Positions 1 to 12,563 of a stretch of 64,000 bases of DNA are shown piece after piece. The stretch is from Deinococcus actinosclerus (GTDB lineage: Bacteria > Deinococcota > Deinococci > Deinococcales > Deinococcaceae): positions 2,851,501-2,915,500 of the forward strand of contig NZ_CP013910.1 of the NCBI RefSeq assembly GCF_001507665.1, given 5' to 3'. A model generated the notes under the pieces. It made no database searches, was not told where the DNA came from, and worked only from the letters and a program-made list of their open reading frames with translations. The first letter of the stretch is position 1. Each line of letters opens with the position of its first letter. The position numbers and the translations under genes are program-made.

Positions 1-34
1 TAGGTCGTCGGTTCAAATCCGACCTCTGGCTCCA
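1..34 (+). tRNA. tRNA 3' portion (5' end outside window)
   Basis: The T arm (GTCGG, loop TTCAAAT, CCGAC), the 3' acceptor strand CTCTGGC, a U discriminator and an encoded CCA are visible. The anticodon lies upstream of the window, so the amino acid cannot be read. The implied 5' acceptor GCCAGAG is reminiscent of bacterial tRNA-Thr, but that is only a guess. A terminator follows within 10 nt. Confidence 0.9.
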
Positions 35-42
35 AAGAAAAG

Positions 43-65
43 GCCCGCCTAGTGCGGGCTTTTTT
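43..65 (+). terminator. Rho-independent terminator after the tRNA
   Basis: GCCCGC (43-48) pairs with GCGGGC (54-59) around a 5-nt loop and is followed by six T (60-65). An A-rich stretch (35-41) precedes it, so it may also stop the convergent minus-strand gene ending at 80. Confidence 0.9.
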
Positions 66-79
66 GCTGTCTGCTGGGG

Positions 80-523
80 TCATTCCAGCACGAAGCGGAT
101 GCTCTCCTCGAAGGTGATGCGGGCGACATCGGCGCGCGGCAGGACGACGTTGCGGCGCCAGGGCATCCATTCGGTCTGGCCCTGGGCGCTGCGCAGGAAG
201 CCGCGCAGGCCGACCTCGACGTAGCGGGCGTCCCCGCCGAGCAGGGCGGCCAGTCCGGCGCGCACGGCGTCCGGGTCGGTCAGGGGGCCGGTCAGGCGCG
301 CGGAGGGAACGCCCGGGGCCTCCTCCAGCGTGGGGGGGGTCTGTCCGGTGTGGGGCTGACCGGTGGGGTTGGGGTGCGGGCGGTACAGGTCCACCGTGAA
401 GCCCGGCAGGGCCAGCAGCGCGGCGCGGGCCTGCGCCTCGGGCAGCGGACGGGTGAAGGTGACGTGCAGGTCGAGCTCGAAGCCGCGCGTGCCCTTATCG
501 GTGCGGGAGGTGGGGGCACTCAC
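80..523 (-). CDS. Hypothetical protein (147 aa)
   Basis: I do not recognise this family. I chose a GTG start at 523 because it overlaps the TGA of the upstream DinB-like gene (GTGA), the usual coupling in this genome; the longer frame from 625 would run far into that gene. The protein has an N-terminal half with a possible beta strand (FELDLHVTF) and a C-terminal half with conserved-looking aromatic residues (TEWMPWRRNVVL). No signal peptide or membrane segment is seen. It is probably co-transcribed with the DinB-like gene. Confidence 0.65.
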   Translation of the reverse strand: MSAPTSRTDKGTRGFELDLHVTFTRPLPEAQARAALLALPGFTVDLYRPHPNPTGQPHTGQTPPTLEEAPGVPSARLTGPLTDPDAVRAGLAALLGGDARYVEVGLRGFLRSAQGQTEWMPWRRNVVLPRADVARITFEESIRFVLE

Positions 524-1047
524 GGCTGCGCACTCCGTTCCAGGGCCTTGCGGTGCTGGTACAGGTGCGCGGCGACCATGCGGGTCCAGTCCAGGGCGTC
601 CAGTTCCCCGAAGAACGGGTGCCACAGGGTGCGGCCCGGCGTGGCGCGCAGCCCGGCGGCGACGTTCAGGAAGCCCGCGCGGCTCTGCGTCCAGCTGCCG
701 TCCAGGTCGGCCCAGGCGAGGCCCGTCTCGCTGGGACGGGTGTGGGGCGGGGCGACGCGGCGGCCGTCGGGGGTGAGTTCCCCGGGGGTCTGTGGGGTGG
801 GGCGCAGTTCGCGCTCGGAGAGGAGCAGACCGACGCCGCGCGCGATGGAGTCGTTGATCTTCAGGACGTGCTCGGCCTCCTGCGCGGGGCTCCAGTCGCG
901 GCCGGGCTGGGTGCGGGTCCAGTCGTCCCGGCGGGTCCGCAGGTGGGCCTCCAGCAGGTCGAATTCGCGTTCCAGGCGGGCGCGGACGTCCTCGGGCGTG
1001 GCGCCCATGGTGGCCAGCACGGCCGGGTCACTCAGGGGTCGGGTCAT
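520..1047 (-). CDS. DinB-like four-helix protein (DinB superfamily)
   Basis: The 175-aa helical protein shows the DinB-superfamily pattern: a W-S-x-A-Q-E-x-x-H helix start near residue 50 and a C-terminal helix with H-L-Y-Q-H, positions where the family usually places metal-binding histidines. Members act as thiol- or metal-dependent transferases or have unknown roles. The start at 1047 is chosen because a TACACT -10 box (1054-1059) lies 6 nt upstream, giving a leaderless start; an in-frame ATG at 1104 would place that box inside the gene. Its TGA overlaps the GTG of the next gene. Confidence 0.75.
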   Translation of the reverse strand: MTRPLSDPAVLATMGATPEDVRARLEREFDLLEAHLRTRRDDWTRTQPGRDWSPAQEAEHVLKINDSIARGVGLLLSERELRPTPQTPGELTPDGRRVAPPHTRPSETGLAWADLDGSWTQSRAGFLNVAAGLRATPGRTLWHPFFGELDALDWTRMVAAHLYQHRKALERSAQP

Positions 1048-1079
1048 GCGGGCAGTGTACGCCGCGTGGCCCGGCGCGG

Positions 1080-1646
1080 TCAGCCCTGCATCCGCCCGGC
1101 CCACACGCCCAGCGGGCCCGCGCCCGCCACGCCGCAGCGCGCCCGGAACGGCAACCCGGCGGGCGTGCGCCAGCGGCTCAGGGGCTCGGCAGGGCCGTAG
1201 GCGTCGAAGTCCCGGTCCTGCGCGGCCAGCCCGGCGGTGACGCAGTCCTGCACGGCCTGTGGGCGGAAGGCCCGGCCAGTCAGGGCGCTCAGGAACGCGG
1301 CGGCCTCGCGGGTCTGCGCGGCGGTCAGGCGCGTGCCGCGCGGGGCGCTGGGGCGCAGCAGGCGCGCGCCGCTGACCTGCCCGCCGGGGCGGACGTCCAC
1401 CTCCAGCCGCCAGCCGCTCGCGGTGCGGTAGGTGAGCTGCTGGCCGTCATGCCAGCCCAGGGTGTCCGGCGTGTTCACCCGGACGGTCTGGAGGGTGCAG
1501 CGCAGCGCCCGGCACAGCGGCGTGGCGGGGACGTCCACCGGGCGGCCGATCCAGGCGGGCTGCGCCGCGCCGCCGGCCTGCGCGGACGTGAGCAGGAGCA
1601 GCGCCGGCAGGGCGGCGCGCAGGACCTTCATACCGGCAGCCTTCAT
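1080..1646 (-). CDS. Secreted hypothetical protein
   Basis: The protein begins with a Sec signal peptide (MKAAGMKVLRAALPALLLL followed by TSAQA), so it is exported. The mature part (about 160 aa) has three to four cysteines that may pair, and no domain I recognise. Start 1646 is supported by TACCCT (1653-1658) 6 nt upstream; an ATG at 1631 is a possible alternative that keeps the signal peptide, and the ATG at 1670 lies upstream of that -10 box and is unlikely. It stands alone between the DinB-like gene and serS. Confidence 0.65.
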   Translation of the reverse strand: MKAAGMKVLRAALPALLLLTSAQAGGAAQPAWIGRPVDVPATPLCRALRCTLQTVRVNTPDTLGWHDGQQLTYRTASGWRLEVDVRPGGQVSGARLLRPSAPRGTRLTAAQTREAAAFLSALTGRAFRPQAVQDCVTAGLAAQDRDFDAYGPAEPLSRWRTPAGLPFRARCGVAGAGPLGVWAGRMQG

Positions 1647-1726
1647 ACCAGCAGGGTAGCGGGCACGCATGAGGAGGGGAGGGGGACCGCAGGTCGGCGC
1701 GGTCCCCCTCTCCCCCGTTCCTGAAG

Positions 1727-3003
<1,277 letters not shown>

Positions 3004-3004
<1 letters not shown>

Positions 3005-3297
3005 CAGTCGGTCTCCACGGTGCGGGGGACGCGGATGTGGCCGTCGGGCATGCTCTCGGGCGCCAGCGCGGTCACGGTGCTGACGGGGAACGCGTCGCCC
3101 GCCACGTCGTCGCGCAGGACGTTCACGAGGTTCACGGGGCGCTGCATCTCCTGCACGCCGCCGGTGTCCACCTCGCTGAGCTGTTCGAAGTAGCCGAGCA
3201 CGCGGGTCAGGTCGGCCTGCATGGCCGCGCGTTCCTCCGGGGTCAGGTGCAGCCGCGCAAGCTGCGCGAGATGGTCGATCTGGGCCGCGTCAATCAT
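3004..3297 (-). CDS. gatC: Asp-tRNA(Asn)/Glu-tRNA(Gln) amidotransferase subunit C
   Basis: GatC (97 aa) is the small scaffold subunit of the GatCAB amidotransferase, which converts misacylated Glu-tRNA(Gln) or Asp-tRNA(Asn). The N-terminal H-L-A-x-L-A-R-L-x-L-x-x-E-E and the central G-Y-F-E-Q-L-x-E-V-D-T motifs are diagnostic. The start at 3297 sits 7 nt downstream of a TATACT -10 box. It heads a two-gene operon with serS; gatA and gatB are not nearby. Confidence 0.95.
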
Positions 3298-3304
3298 GCC
3301 CAGA

Positions 3305-3310
3305 AGTATA
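3305..3310 (-). promoter_or_regulatory. -10 box of gatC-serS, leaderless type
   Basis: TATACT on the minus strand ends 7 nt before the gatC ATG. No convincing -35 hexamer is present at 16-18 nt spacing. Confidence 0.6.
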
Positions 3311-3358
3311 GGCGGCGGCCCCCGGAACCCGCACCCGCCCGCTGGCGTAGTCAGGGGC

Positions 3359-4828
3359 ATGCGACCTGCCGCGACCGTCCTCCTGACCGTTCTCGCCGCT
3401 GCGCCCCTCGCGTCCGCGCAGGCGCAGGCCGCGCCCAGCCCGGCGGCCGCCGTGACGCGTCTCTTCAGCGGACCGGTGCAGCCCGCGTGGCTGGCGCTGT
3501 CCTTCCTGGCGGCCCTGCCGACCGAGGCGCTCCAGACGGCGCTGGACGGCCTGACCGACCAGCTGGGGGCGTTCGTGCGGGCCGAGGAGCGCGGTGAGAC
3601 GCTCGTGGCGGTGTTCGAACGCGGTGACCTGACCGTGCTGAGCACGCTGGACGACCAGGGCCGCTTCACGGCCCTGCGCTTCGCGCCGCTCGTGGCGACG
3701 GCGACCGGGGCGGGCTCGCCGCGCGAGATCCTGACCCGCATCTTCGGCGGGCCGTTCGACGCCTCGCTGTTCGCCCCGTCCTTCCTGGCGGCCGTGCCGG
3801 AGGCGCAGCTGCGCGCCCTGCTGGCGGACGTGCGCGCCCAGTTCGGGGCCCTGAGGGACGTGCAGATCAGCGCGCAGATAGCGGGGCTGATCTTCGAGCG
3901 GGGGCAATTGAACGTCACGCAGTTCGCGCTGGACGACCAGGGGCGCGTGACGGCGCTCATCCTCACGTCCCCTCCGGCGCAACTGGCCTCGCTGGACGAG
4001 GCCCGCGCGGCCTTCGCGGCGCTGCCCGGTCAGGTCAGCCTGCTCGTGCAGGAGGTCGGGGCGCCTGCGCCCGCCGCCGCACTGAACGTCACGCGGCCCC
4101 TGGCGGTCGGGTCCACGTTCAAACTGGCGATCCTGGCTGACCTGCAAGCACAGGTGAGCGCCGGGCAGAAACAGTGGACGGACGAGGTGACCCTGACCGA
4201 CGCAGACCGCAGCCTGCCCAGCGGCACCCTGCAGGACGCCCCCACGGGCAGCCGCTACACGCTGCGGGACCTGGCGGCGCGGATGATCGCGCAGAGTGAC
4301 AACACCGCCACCGACCTGCTGCTGGGCGTGGTGGGCCGCGCAGGCGTGGAGGCCCGGTTCGGCCAGCAGCCCCTCCCCAGCACCCGCGAGGTCTTCGCCC
4401 TGAAGAATCCCGCGAACGCCGCGCTGCTGGCCGAGTACCGCGCCGCCGTCCTGAGCGTGCCTGCGCGCCGGGCCGTGCTGGAGCGCGCCCGGGTGGCCCC
4501 TCTGCCCGCCGCCTCGGCGTTCGCGGGCGGCGGCACCCTGGCGCGGGACGCGGAGTGGTTCGCCACACCGGCCACGCTGTGCCGCCTGATGGCCGGGGTG
4601 GCGGGCCTGAAGGAGACGCAGCTGAATCCCGGCGTGGCCGACCCGTCGAAGTTCCGCAGCGTGAGCTACAAGGGCGGCAGCGAGCCCGGCGTGCTGAACC
4701 TCACGACCCAGGTCACCACCCTGACGGGCCGCACGTACTGCGTGAGCGCCACCTGGAACGCCCCGAGGCCCCTGCAGGAGGACGCCTTCTTCGGGCTGTA
4801 CGGCGCGACCCTGAACCTCCTGAAGTGA
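3359..4828 (+). CDS. Secreted class A beta-lactamase-fold protein with two N-terminal repeats
   Basis: The 489-aa protein has a Sec signal peptide (cleavage likely after ASAQAQA), two tandem repeats of about 85 aa (each with L-F/I-F-G-P, S-F-L-A-A-x-P and a FERG...L-D-D-Q-G-R core), then a serine-hydrolase domain. The latter carries S-T-F-K (SxxK), S-D-N-T (SDN) and K-G-G replacing KTG. I cannot find the class A ExxLN general-base motif, so true penicillinase activity is doubtful. The layout recalls proteins in which an NTF2-like domain precedes a beta-lactamase fold (Streptomyces ORF12). ATG 3359 is chosen because it begins the signal peptide. Confidence 0.85.
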   Translation: MRPAATVLLTVLAAAPLASAQAQAAPSPAAAVTRLFSGPVQPAWLALSFLAALPTEALQTALDGLTDQLGAFVRAEERGETLVAVFERGDLTVLSTLDDQGRFTALRFAPLVATATGAGSPREILTRIFGGPFDASLFAPSFLAAVPEAQLRALLADVRAQFGALRDVQISAQIAGLIFERGQLNVTQFALDDQGRVTALILTSPPAQLASLDEARAAFAALPGQVSLLVQEVGAPAPAAALNVTRPLAVGSTFKLAILADLQAQVSAGQKQWTDEVTLTDADRSLPSGTLQDAPTGSRYTLRDLAARMIAQSDNTATDLLLGVVGRAGVEARFGQQPLPSTREVFALKNPANAALLAEYRAAVLSVPARRAVLERARVAPLPAASAFAGGGTLARDAEWFATPATLCRLMAGVAGLKETQLNPGVADPSKFRSVSYKGGSEPGVLNLTTQVTTLTGRTYCVSATWNAPRPLQEDAFFGLYGATLNLLK

Positions 4829-4886
4829 CAGCCGAGCGGAGATTCGCCGGGGCCCGCAGGTCCGGGGGACACCACGGCGCGGCGGG

Positions 4887-5270
4887 TCAGGGGCGGCGGC
4901 GCAGTTCGTCGCGGATCTCGGCCAGCAGCTTCTCCTCGTTGCTGGGTTCGGCCACGGCGGGTTTCTCCTCGCGCTTGAAGCGTTCCATCAGGCGGTTGAA
5001 GGGCGTGATCACGAAGAAGTAGATGACGGTCGCGGTGATCAGGAAGCTGATCAGCGCGGTGAGGAACTGGCCATACAGGAACTCGCTGCCGTTCACGCTG
5101 AATTTCAGGTTGTCGAAGTTCGGGACGCTGCCGAAGATGCCGATGATCGGCATGATCACGCCCTTGGTGAACGTGTCGACGACCTTGCCGAACGCCGCGC
5201 CGATCAGGACGCCGACCGCGAGATCGATGAGGTTGCCGCGCAGCAGGAACTTCTGGAATCCACTCAGCAT
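4887..5270 (-). CDS. mscL: Large-conductance mechanosensitive channel
   Basis: MscL (127 aa) forms the pentameric inner-membrane safety valve that opens under hypo-osmotic shock. The N-terminal amphipathic F-x-K-F-L-x-R-G-N and TM1 (L-A-V-G-V-L-I-G-A-A-F-G), the periplasmic loop, TM2 (FLITATVIYFFVI-x-P) and the charged C-terminal helix are all intact. A 12-bp perfect hairpin lies just upstream (5291-5322). Confidence 0.97.
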   Translation of the reverse strand: MLSGFQKFLLRGNLIDLAVGVLIGAAFGKVVDTFTKGVIMPIIGIFGSVPNFDNLKFSVNGSEFLYGQFLTALISFLITATVIYFFVITPFNRLMERFKREEKPAVAEPSNEEKLLAEIRDELRRRP

Positions 5271-5290
5271 GACCGGAGTGTGTCAGGCCG

Positions 5291-5322
5291 TGAGGGCCCG
5301 GGACAATCCTCCCGGGCCCTCA
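5291..5322. terminator. Perfect 12-bp hairpin between the radical-SAM gene and mscL
   Basis: TGAGGGCCCGGG (5291-5302) pairs with CCCGGGCCCTCA (5311-5322) around an 8-nt loop. No T run follows on either strand. It lies after the minus-strand gene ending at 5352 and before mscL, so it may end the first transcript or act in the mscL leader. Confidence 0.55.
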
Positions 5323-5351
5323 CCTGCCTAGACAGAAAGTGTGCCGGGGGC

Positions 5352-6866
<1,515 letters not shown>

Positions 6867-6955
6867 GTCACTTCACCCCTTTTCGGGACGCTGTGGCGGC
6901 CCCTCACCTGTCACCTGCGCGCGGGCCGCCCTGGGGGCACCGCATCAAGCACAGC

Positions 6956-6961
6956 AGCATA
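6956..6961 (-). promoter_or_regulatory. Candidate -10 box for the DUF512 gene
   Basis: TATGCT on the minus strand lies about 90 nt before the GTG start. No good -35 is seen. The leader also carries a GC-rich stretch and a short frame beginning MRCPQGG that I do not consider a gene. Confidence 0.35.
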
Positions 6962-7056
6962 ACAGCCGCGTCCAGGGTCAGGTGTGAGCGGAGGCAGGTT
7001 CCCGGCGCTCCCGCCGGGGCCCGCTGCCCCGCTCTGTCCGGAGCCGCCCCCGGCCG

Positions 7057-7770
7057 TCAGTCCAGCGTCGCCGGGAAGGGCAGGGTGCCCTCGTAGATGG
7101 CGCGGCCCACGATGGCGCCCTCGATGTGCTCCTCACGCAGCAGCCGGACGTCGTCGAGATTGGCGACGCCGCCCCCCACGATCAGGGTGTTCGTCCACAG
7201 CTGCCTGACCTGCGCCATGAGCTCGCGGTTCAGGCCGCGCAGCGTGCCGTCGCGGGTGACGTCCGTGAAGATCAGGGTTTCCAGGCCCGCGTCGGCCAGC
7301 GTGGGGGTCAGGTCGGCGACCATGACGCCGCTGCCCTGCGCCCAGCCGTGCGTGGCGACCTCCAGCCCGCGCGCGTCCAGGCTGACGACCACGCGTTCCG
7401 GGCCGTGCGCGGCGATCAGGTCGCGCACGAGCTCCGGCTGCTTCACGGCGGCGGTGCCGATCACGACCCGGTCCACGCCCAGGCGCAGCAGCTCCTCGGC
7501 GGCCTCGCGGCTGCGGATGCCGCCCCCCACCTCGACCGGCACGCCGAGTTCCTGCGTGATCTGCGCGATCACGGCGCGGTTCTCGCCGCGTCCGGTGGCG
7601 GCGTCCAGGTCCACGAGGTGCACCAGGCCAGCCCCCAGGTCCACCCAGTGCCGGGCGGCGTCCAGGGGGGAGTCGAAGTACACGGTCTCGCGGTCCGGGT
7701 CACCCTCGAACAGGCGCACGGCGCGGCCGGACTGGATGTCCACGCAGGGAATGATGAGCGGCTCTTGCAT
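7057..7770 (-). CDS. hisA: Phosphoribosylformimino-5-aminoimidazole carboxamide ribotide isomerase
   Basis: HisA performs the fourth step of histidine synthesis, isomerising ProFAR to PRFAR. The protein is a 237-aa (beta/alpha)8 barrel with the catalytic aspartates in P-C-V-D-I-Q-S-G (N terminus) and [10 protein letters not shown] (middle), plus phosphate-binding G-G-G-I-R and G-G-G-V-A loops. It is monocistronic here; no other his gene is visible. The start lies 7 nt after TATCCT (7778-7783), and the gene diverges from the glycosyltransferase. Confidence 0.96.
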   Translation of the reverse strand: MQEPLIIPCVDIQSGRAVRLFEGDPDRETVYFDSPLDAARHWVDLGAGLVHLVDLDAATGRGENRAVIAQITQELGVPVEVGGGIRSREAAEELLRLGVDRVVIGTAAVKQPELVRDLIAAHGPERVVVSLDARGLEVATHGWAQGSGVMVADLTPTLADAGLETLIFTDVTRDGTLRGLNRELMAQVRQLWTNTLIVGGGVANLDDVRLLREEHIEGAIVGRAIYEGTLPFPATLD

Positions 7771-7777
7771 GCGCCAC

Positions 7778-7783
7778 AGGATA
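7778..7783 (-). promoter_or_regulatory. -10 box of hisA, leaderless type
   Basis: TATCCT on the minus strand, 7 nt from the hisA ATG, within the 59-bp divergent region shared with the glycosyltransferase gene. Confidence 0.6.
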
Positions 7784-7817
7784 AGGGGACCGCTCGCGCG
7801 CGGGCTCCGGGGGGGGC

Positions 7818-7823
7818 TACACT
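7818..7823 (+). promoter_or_regulatory. -10 box of the GT4 gene, leaderless type
   Basis: TACACT lies 6 nt before the GTG at 7830, and there is no Shine-Dalgarno sequence. Confidence 0.6.
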
Positions 7824-7829
7824 GCGCGG

Positions 7830-8975
7830 GTGCGCGTCGGGATTGTCACTGCGACCTACCTGCCGTCCCGGAACGGGGTGGCGACCAGCACGGCACTGTT
7901 CGCGCGCGGCCTGCGTGAACGGGGGCACGAGGTGCGGATCTTCGCGCCCCGCCACCCGCTGATGCCTCCACGCGAGGACGGCGTGTACCGCCTGAACTCG
8001 TCCTTTGCGGGCGCGCGGGCGCTGGGCGCCCCGGCGGACTATCCGGTGATGCTCGCGCCGGGCCCGCTGCTGACCTCGCGGCTGCCGCTGCGTGGGCTGG
8101 ACGTGCTGCACACCATGCACCCGTTTCTGGCGGGCCAGCTGGCGCTGAAATGGGCGCGGCTGTCCGGCGCGCCCGTGGTGTACACCGCCCACACGCAGTA
8201 CGACCAGTACCTGCACTACGCGCCCATGCCCAAACGGGTGGGCCGCGCGGTGCTGCGCCCGCACGTGAGCGCCTTCGCACGCCGGGTGGACGCCGTGCTC
8301 GCGCCGGGCCGCGCGATGGTGGACATGCTGCGCGAGTACGGCTTCCAGGGGCACGTTGACCTGATGCCGAACCCGGTGGATCTCGCCGCGTTCCGCGCGG
8401 CCACCGGCGCGGCGTTCCGCGAGGCATACCACGTCGCGCCCGACGCCCCGCTGGTGGTCTCGCTGGGCCGCCTCGCCCCGGAAAAGAACCTCGACGTGCT
8501 GCTGCGCGCCTTCGACCGCGCGCGGGCCAGCCGCCCCGACCTGCGCCTCCTGGTGGTGGGGGACGGCCCCAGCCGCGAGGCGCTGGAACGCGCGGCCCCC
8601 GAGGGCGTGACCTTCACCGGCCCCGTCCCCTACGAACGGGTGCCGCAGGCCCTGGCCGCCGCCGACGTGTTCCTCACCGCCAGCACCAGCGAGGTGCTCC
8701 CCATGAGCATGATCGAGGCGCTCGCCGCAGGCGCGCCCCTGGTCGCCGCGCAGAGCCCCGCCGCGCTGGACCTGATTCAGGAGGGCGTGAACGGCACCGT
8801 CCGCGCCGCCACGCCCGAGGCGCTCGCCGAGGGCCTGCTCGACACGCTGATGCCCGCCCAACTGCCCACGCTCCAGGCCGGGGCGCGCGCCAGCGCCGCG
8901 CAGTACGACCTGACCACCCGCGCCGCCGCGCTCGAAGCCGTGTACGAACAGGTCATCCAGCGCAAACGCCGGTAG
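7830..8975 (+). CDS. Glycosyltransferase family 4 (GT-B fold)
   Basis: This 381-aa cytoplasmic or membrane-peripheral enzyme transfers a sugar from a nucleotide donor, probably to a lipid or polysaccharide. The N-terminal Rossmann domain starts [18 protein letters not shown], typical of alpha-mannosyl and diacylglycerol glycosyltransferases. The C-terminal donor domain has G-R-L-A-P-E-K-N and the S-T-S-E-V-x-P-M-x-x-I-E-A-L-A-A-G E-x7-E-like motif. The acceptor is not predictable. The start is GTG with a leaderless -10 box. Confidence 0.9.
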   Translation: MRVGIVTATYLPSRNGVATSTALFARGLRERGHEVRIFAPRHPLMPPREDGVYRLNSSFAGARALGAPADYPVMLAPGPLLTSRLPLRGLDVLHTMHPFLAGQLALKWARLSGAPVVYTAHTQYDQYLHYAPMPKRVGRAVLRPHVSAFARRVDAVLAPGRAMVDMLREYGFQGHVDLMPNPVDLAAFRAATGAAFREAYHVAPDAPLVVSLGRLAPEKNLDVLLRAFDRARASRPDLRLLVVGDGPSREALERAAPEGVTFTGPVPYERVPQALAAADVFLTASTSEVLPMSMIEALAAGAPLVAAQSPAALDLIQEGVNGTVRAATPEALAEGLLDTLMPAQLPTLQAGARASAAQYDLTTRAAALEAVYEQVIQRKRR

Positions 8976-8982
8976 GGAACGG

Positions 8983-9030
8983 AAGGGCAGCGGAGGCGAG
9001 GCCGCACTGGTCTCCCCTCCGCTGCCCTTT
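8983..9030 (+). terminator. Long-stem hairpin after the glycosyltransferase gene
   Basis: AAGGGCAGCGGAGG (8983-8996) pairs with CCTCCGCTGCCCTT (9016-9029), a perfect 14-bp stem with a 19-nt loop ending in TTT. It is a probable terminator with a weak U tail. Confidence 0.65.
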
Positions 9031-9049
9031 GATCGTCAGGCGATACAGG

Positions 9050-9077
9050 AAGGCCCCGGCATTGCTGCTGGGGCCTT
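9050..9077 (-). terminator. Terminator of tRNA-Leu
   Basis: On the minus strand AAGGCCCC and GGGGCCTT (9050-9057 with 9070-9077) form an 8-bp stem just downstream of the tRNA 3' end; the T tail is weak. Confidence 0.6.
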
Positions 9078-9082
9078 CTGTG

Positions 9083-9168
<86 letters not shown>

Positions 9169-9216
9169 CACCTTTGGTATTCTCGCCCGCGCTCGGGCGC
9201 GTTTCAGGGCTCGCTT

Positions 9217-9245
9217 ACTTTATAGGCGAGTGCCGAAACTGTCAA
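9217..9245 (-). promoter_or_regulatory. Consensus promoter of tRNA-Leu
   Basis: On the minus strand TTGACA (9240-9245) is separated by exactly 17 nt from TAAAGT (9217-9222), placing transcription start near 9210, about 43 nt before the tRNA. It is one of the few promoters here with a full -35. Confidence 0.8.
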
Positions 9246-9361
9246 CACCCCTTGCCCTGGATGTGGCCGGGCCGCGCCGGAGCACCCTCCCCTGACGCGG
9301 CCCGTGGTGGTGATTCAGGCGTCTGGACCGGCGCATGCACACCCGTCCAGCCGGGTCCGGA

Positions 9362-10153
<792 letters not shown>

Positions 10154-10237
10154 GCCTGGCATTCTCGTGCATTCCCGCGTGAGGAGCAGCCCGGGGCCGG
10201 GGGCGGGCCTGACGGGCGGTCCGGTACGCTGGGGGCA

Positions 10238-11421
10238 ATGCGTGTCCTGGAGGTCTTCACGGTGTTCCTGCGGCTGGGCCTGTCGAGTTTCGGGGGCCGG
10301 TGGCGCACCTGGGGTTCTTCCGGGCGGAGTTCGTGGGGCGCCGCGCGTGGCTGTCGGACGCGGAGTACGCGGAGCTGGTGGCGGTGGCGAACTTCCTGCC
10401 GGGGCCGAGCAGTTCGCAGGTGGGGCTGGCGGTGGGCCTGCGCCGGGCGGGGTGGGCCGGGGCGGGCGCGGCGTGGCTGGGGTTCACGCTGCCCAGCGCC
10501 CTGATCATGGCGCTGCTGGGGTTCACGCTGGCGGGCGGCGCGGCGGACGGGGCGGGGTGGGTGCAGGGCGTGAAGCTGGCGGCCGCAGCGGTCGTGGCGC
10601 AGGCGGTGGCGGGCATGTGGGGCGCGCTGGTGACGGACCGGGTGCGGGTGGGGCTGGCGCTGGGCGCGGCGGCGGCGCTGCTGGTGCTGCCTGCGTGGTG
10701 GCCGGGCGTGGGCGGGTGGGGCACGCTGGGGGTGCTGGGCTTGTGCGCGCTGATCGGCTGGCGCACCCTGACGGCGCCGGTCGCAGAGGGGCAGGCGCTG
10801 CGCGTGCCGGTGTCGCGCCGGGCGGGCACGGCGCTGCTGGCCCTGTGCGCGGCGCTGGCCGCAGCCCTCGCGGCCCTGTCGGCCCTGGGGGGCGGCTGGG
10901 CGCTGCTGTGGGCGACCTTCCGGGCGGGCGCGCTGGTGTTCGGCGGGGGACACGTGGTGCTGCCCCTGCTGGAGAGTGCGTTCGTGCCGGGGCTGCTGCC
11001 GCACGGGGCGTTCGTGGCGGGGTACGGCGCGGCGAACGCCATGCCGGGGCCGCTGTTCACCTTCGCGTCGTATCTGGGAGCGGCCGCCGCGCCCGCGCTT
11101 GGCTTAGGGGCGGGTGTGGGGGCGCTGCTGGGCACGCTGGGCATCTTCCTGCCGGGCGCGCTGCTCATGCTGGGGGCGCTGCCGTTCTGGTCCGCGCTGA
11201 GTGGGCGCGCGGGCGCGCGGGCCGCGCTGGCGGGCGTGAACGCGGGCGTGGTGGGCCTGCTGCTCGCGGCGCTGTACACGCCGGTGTTCACGGGCGCGGT
11301 GCGCGGCCCGGCCGATCTGGCGGGCGTGCTGGTGGCCTACGCGGCCCTCACGGCCGGGCGGGTGCCCGCGTGGGTGGTCGTGCCGGTCTGCGCCGCGCTG
11401 GGTGGACTACTGGGCCGGTAA
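10238..11421 (+). pseudogene. chrA: Chromate transporter ChrA, interrupted by a -1 frameshift
   Basis: ChrA exports chromate across the inner membrane. The frame starting at 10238 reads MRVLEVFTVFLRLGLSSFGG and then leaves the family pattern. The frame beginning at 10300 resumes with V-A-H-L-G-F-F-R-A-E-F and F-L-P-G-P, the family motif, and runs to the normal end at 11421 with a second half carrying F-G-G-G-H and M-P-G-P. Adding one G to the run at 10292-10296 restores a continuous protein of about 394 aa. The gene is otherwise intact, so it may be functional if the base is a sequencing error. The start is leaderless (TACGCT 10225-10230). Confidence 0.88.
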
Positions 11422-11444
11422 CCGGGCTGCGCCGACAGAGCCCC

Positions 11445-11897
11445 TCAGTTCAGGTCGGCCACCATGTCCACGCGGTGCAGGCCCGGGCCGTAGCCGTCGG
11501 GCGTGCGCCCCAACTCGCGGAAGCCCAGGCGGGCGTAGAACGGCGCGGTGTGCTGGCTGGTGTCCAGCGCGGCGTGCGGGACGCCCAGGGCGCGCAGACG
11601 GTCCAGGCGGGCCTGGGCCAGGGTGCGGCCCAGCCCCTGCCGTTGCCGGTCCGGGTGCACCATGCCCCACGCGAACCCGGCGGGCCGGGCCGGATCGGGG
11701 CTGAACCACAGGCCGCCGCAGGCGATGACCTGCCCGCCCTCCTCGATGACGAGGTACTCGGCGGGGCCTTCTTCACCGTCGAGCCAGCCCTCGAAGTCGC
11801 GGCGTTCCTCCGGCAGGAAGAAGCGGGGGGTGTTCGCGTCGAACAGGTGCAGGCACGCGGCCCGGTCGCCGGGCTGGTAGGGGCGCAGGGTGGGCAT
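11445..11897 (-). CDS. GNAT-family N-acetyltransferase
   Basis: The 150-aa protein has the acetyl-CoA-binding motif A (V-H-P-D-R-Q-R-Q-G-L-G-R-T-L) and the terminal F-Y-A-R-L-G-F-R-E of GNAT enzymes. The substrate is unknown. The start at 11897 begins M-P-T-L-R-P-Y and lies 7 nt after CACACT; longer frames run into the divergent promoter region. It stands alone, convergent with chrA. Confidence 0.88.
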   Translation of the reverse strand: MPTLRPYQPGDRAACLHLFDANTPRFFLPEERRDFEGWLDGEEGPAEYLVIEEGGQVIACGGLWFSPDPARPAGFAWGMVHPDRQRQGLGRTLAQARLDRLRALGVPHAALDTSQHTAPFYARLGFRELGRTPDGYGPGLHRVDMVADLN

Positions 11898-11946
11898 GCG
11901 GGTCAGTGTGGCACGCGCCGCCGCGGTGGGGCCGTAGAGTGGGCGG

Positions 11947-12510
11947 ATGCGGGAGGCTGCGGGATTGGCGGTGCTGGGTGGGCTGGACGTGCCGGTGTCG
12001 GCGCGGCTGTCGCCCCTGCTGGCCGAGGCGCTGGCGGGCCTGGAGGCGGACCGGGTGGACGTGGCGTACGTGCGGTCGGCGGCGTTCCGGGCGAACGTGA
12101 TGCAGGCGAACCGCGCGGCGGAGATCGCGGAATCCGACGGAAAGCTCGCGCTGATCGCGCGGGCCCTGGCGGGCTGCGCGCGGCTGCACCCCTCCCCCAC
12201 CCCGGACCGCTTCCAGGCGCTGCGGATCGTGGAGGGCCTGTCCGCGCGGGAGATGGACGCGCTGGGCGAGGTGTTCGACCTGCTCGACCCCATTGACCCG
12301 TTCGCGGACGCCCTGCCCCTGCGCGGCAGCGTGCCCCTGGGCTGGTCGCGGCTGGAGTTCGAGGGGGCGCTGGGCGGACTGGCGGGCCTGGGCCTGCTGG
12401 CCCGCGAGGACCGGACCGGCAGCCTGGACACCCCGGAGCGGGCGTGGGTGCTGACGCCCCTGGCGCGCGGCGTGGCGACCCTGTGCGGCTTCTTCGGTGA
12501 GGCCCTGTGA
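11947..12510 (+). CDS. Hypothetical protein (187 aa)
   Basis: I do not recognise this protein. It is mostly helical; the central region (F-R-A-N-V-M-Q-A-N-R-A-A) and the C-terminal part (W-V-L-T-P-L-A-R-G-V) could form a winged-helix, but that is speculative. There is no membrane segment or signal peptide. A TAGAGT -10 (11935-11940) 6 nt from the ATG supports the start. It lies 53 bp upstream of the pnuC operon. Confidence 0.7.
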   Translation: MREAAGLAVLGGLDVPVSARLSPLLAEALAGLEADRVDVAYVRSAAFRANVMQANRAAEIAESDGKLALIARALAGCARLHPSPTPDRFQALRIVEGLSAREMDALGEVFDLLDPIDPFADALPLRGSVPLGWSRLEFEGALGGLAGLGLLAREDRTGSLDTPERAWVLTPLARGVATLCGFFGEAL

Positions 12511-12563
12511 GCGGCCGCTGATCTTCACTGGACGGAGCGGGGCGCAGGCGGCAGAGTGTCCAC

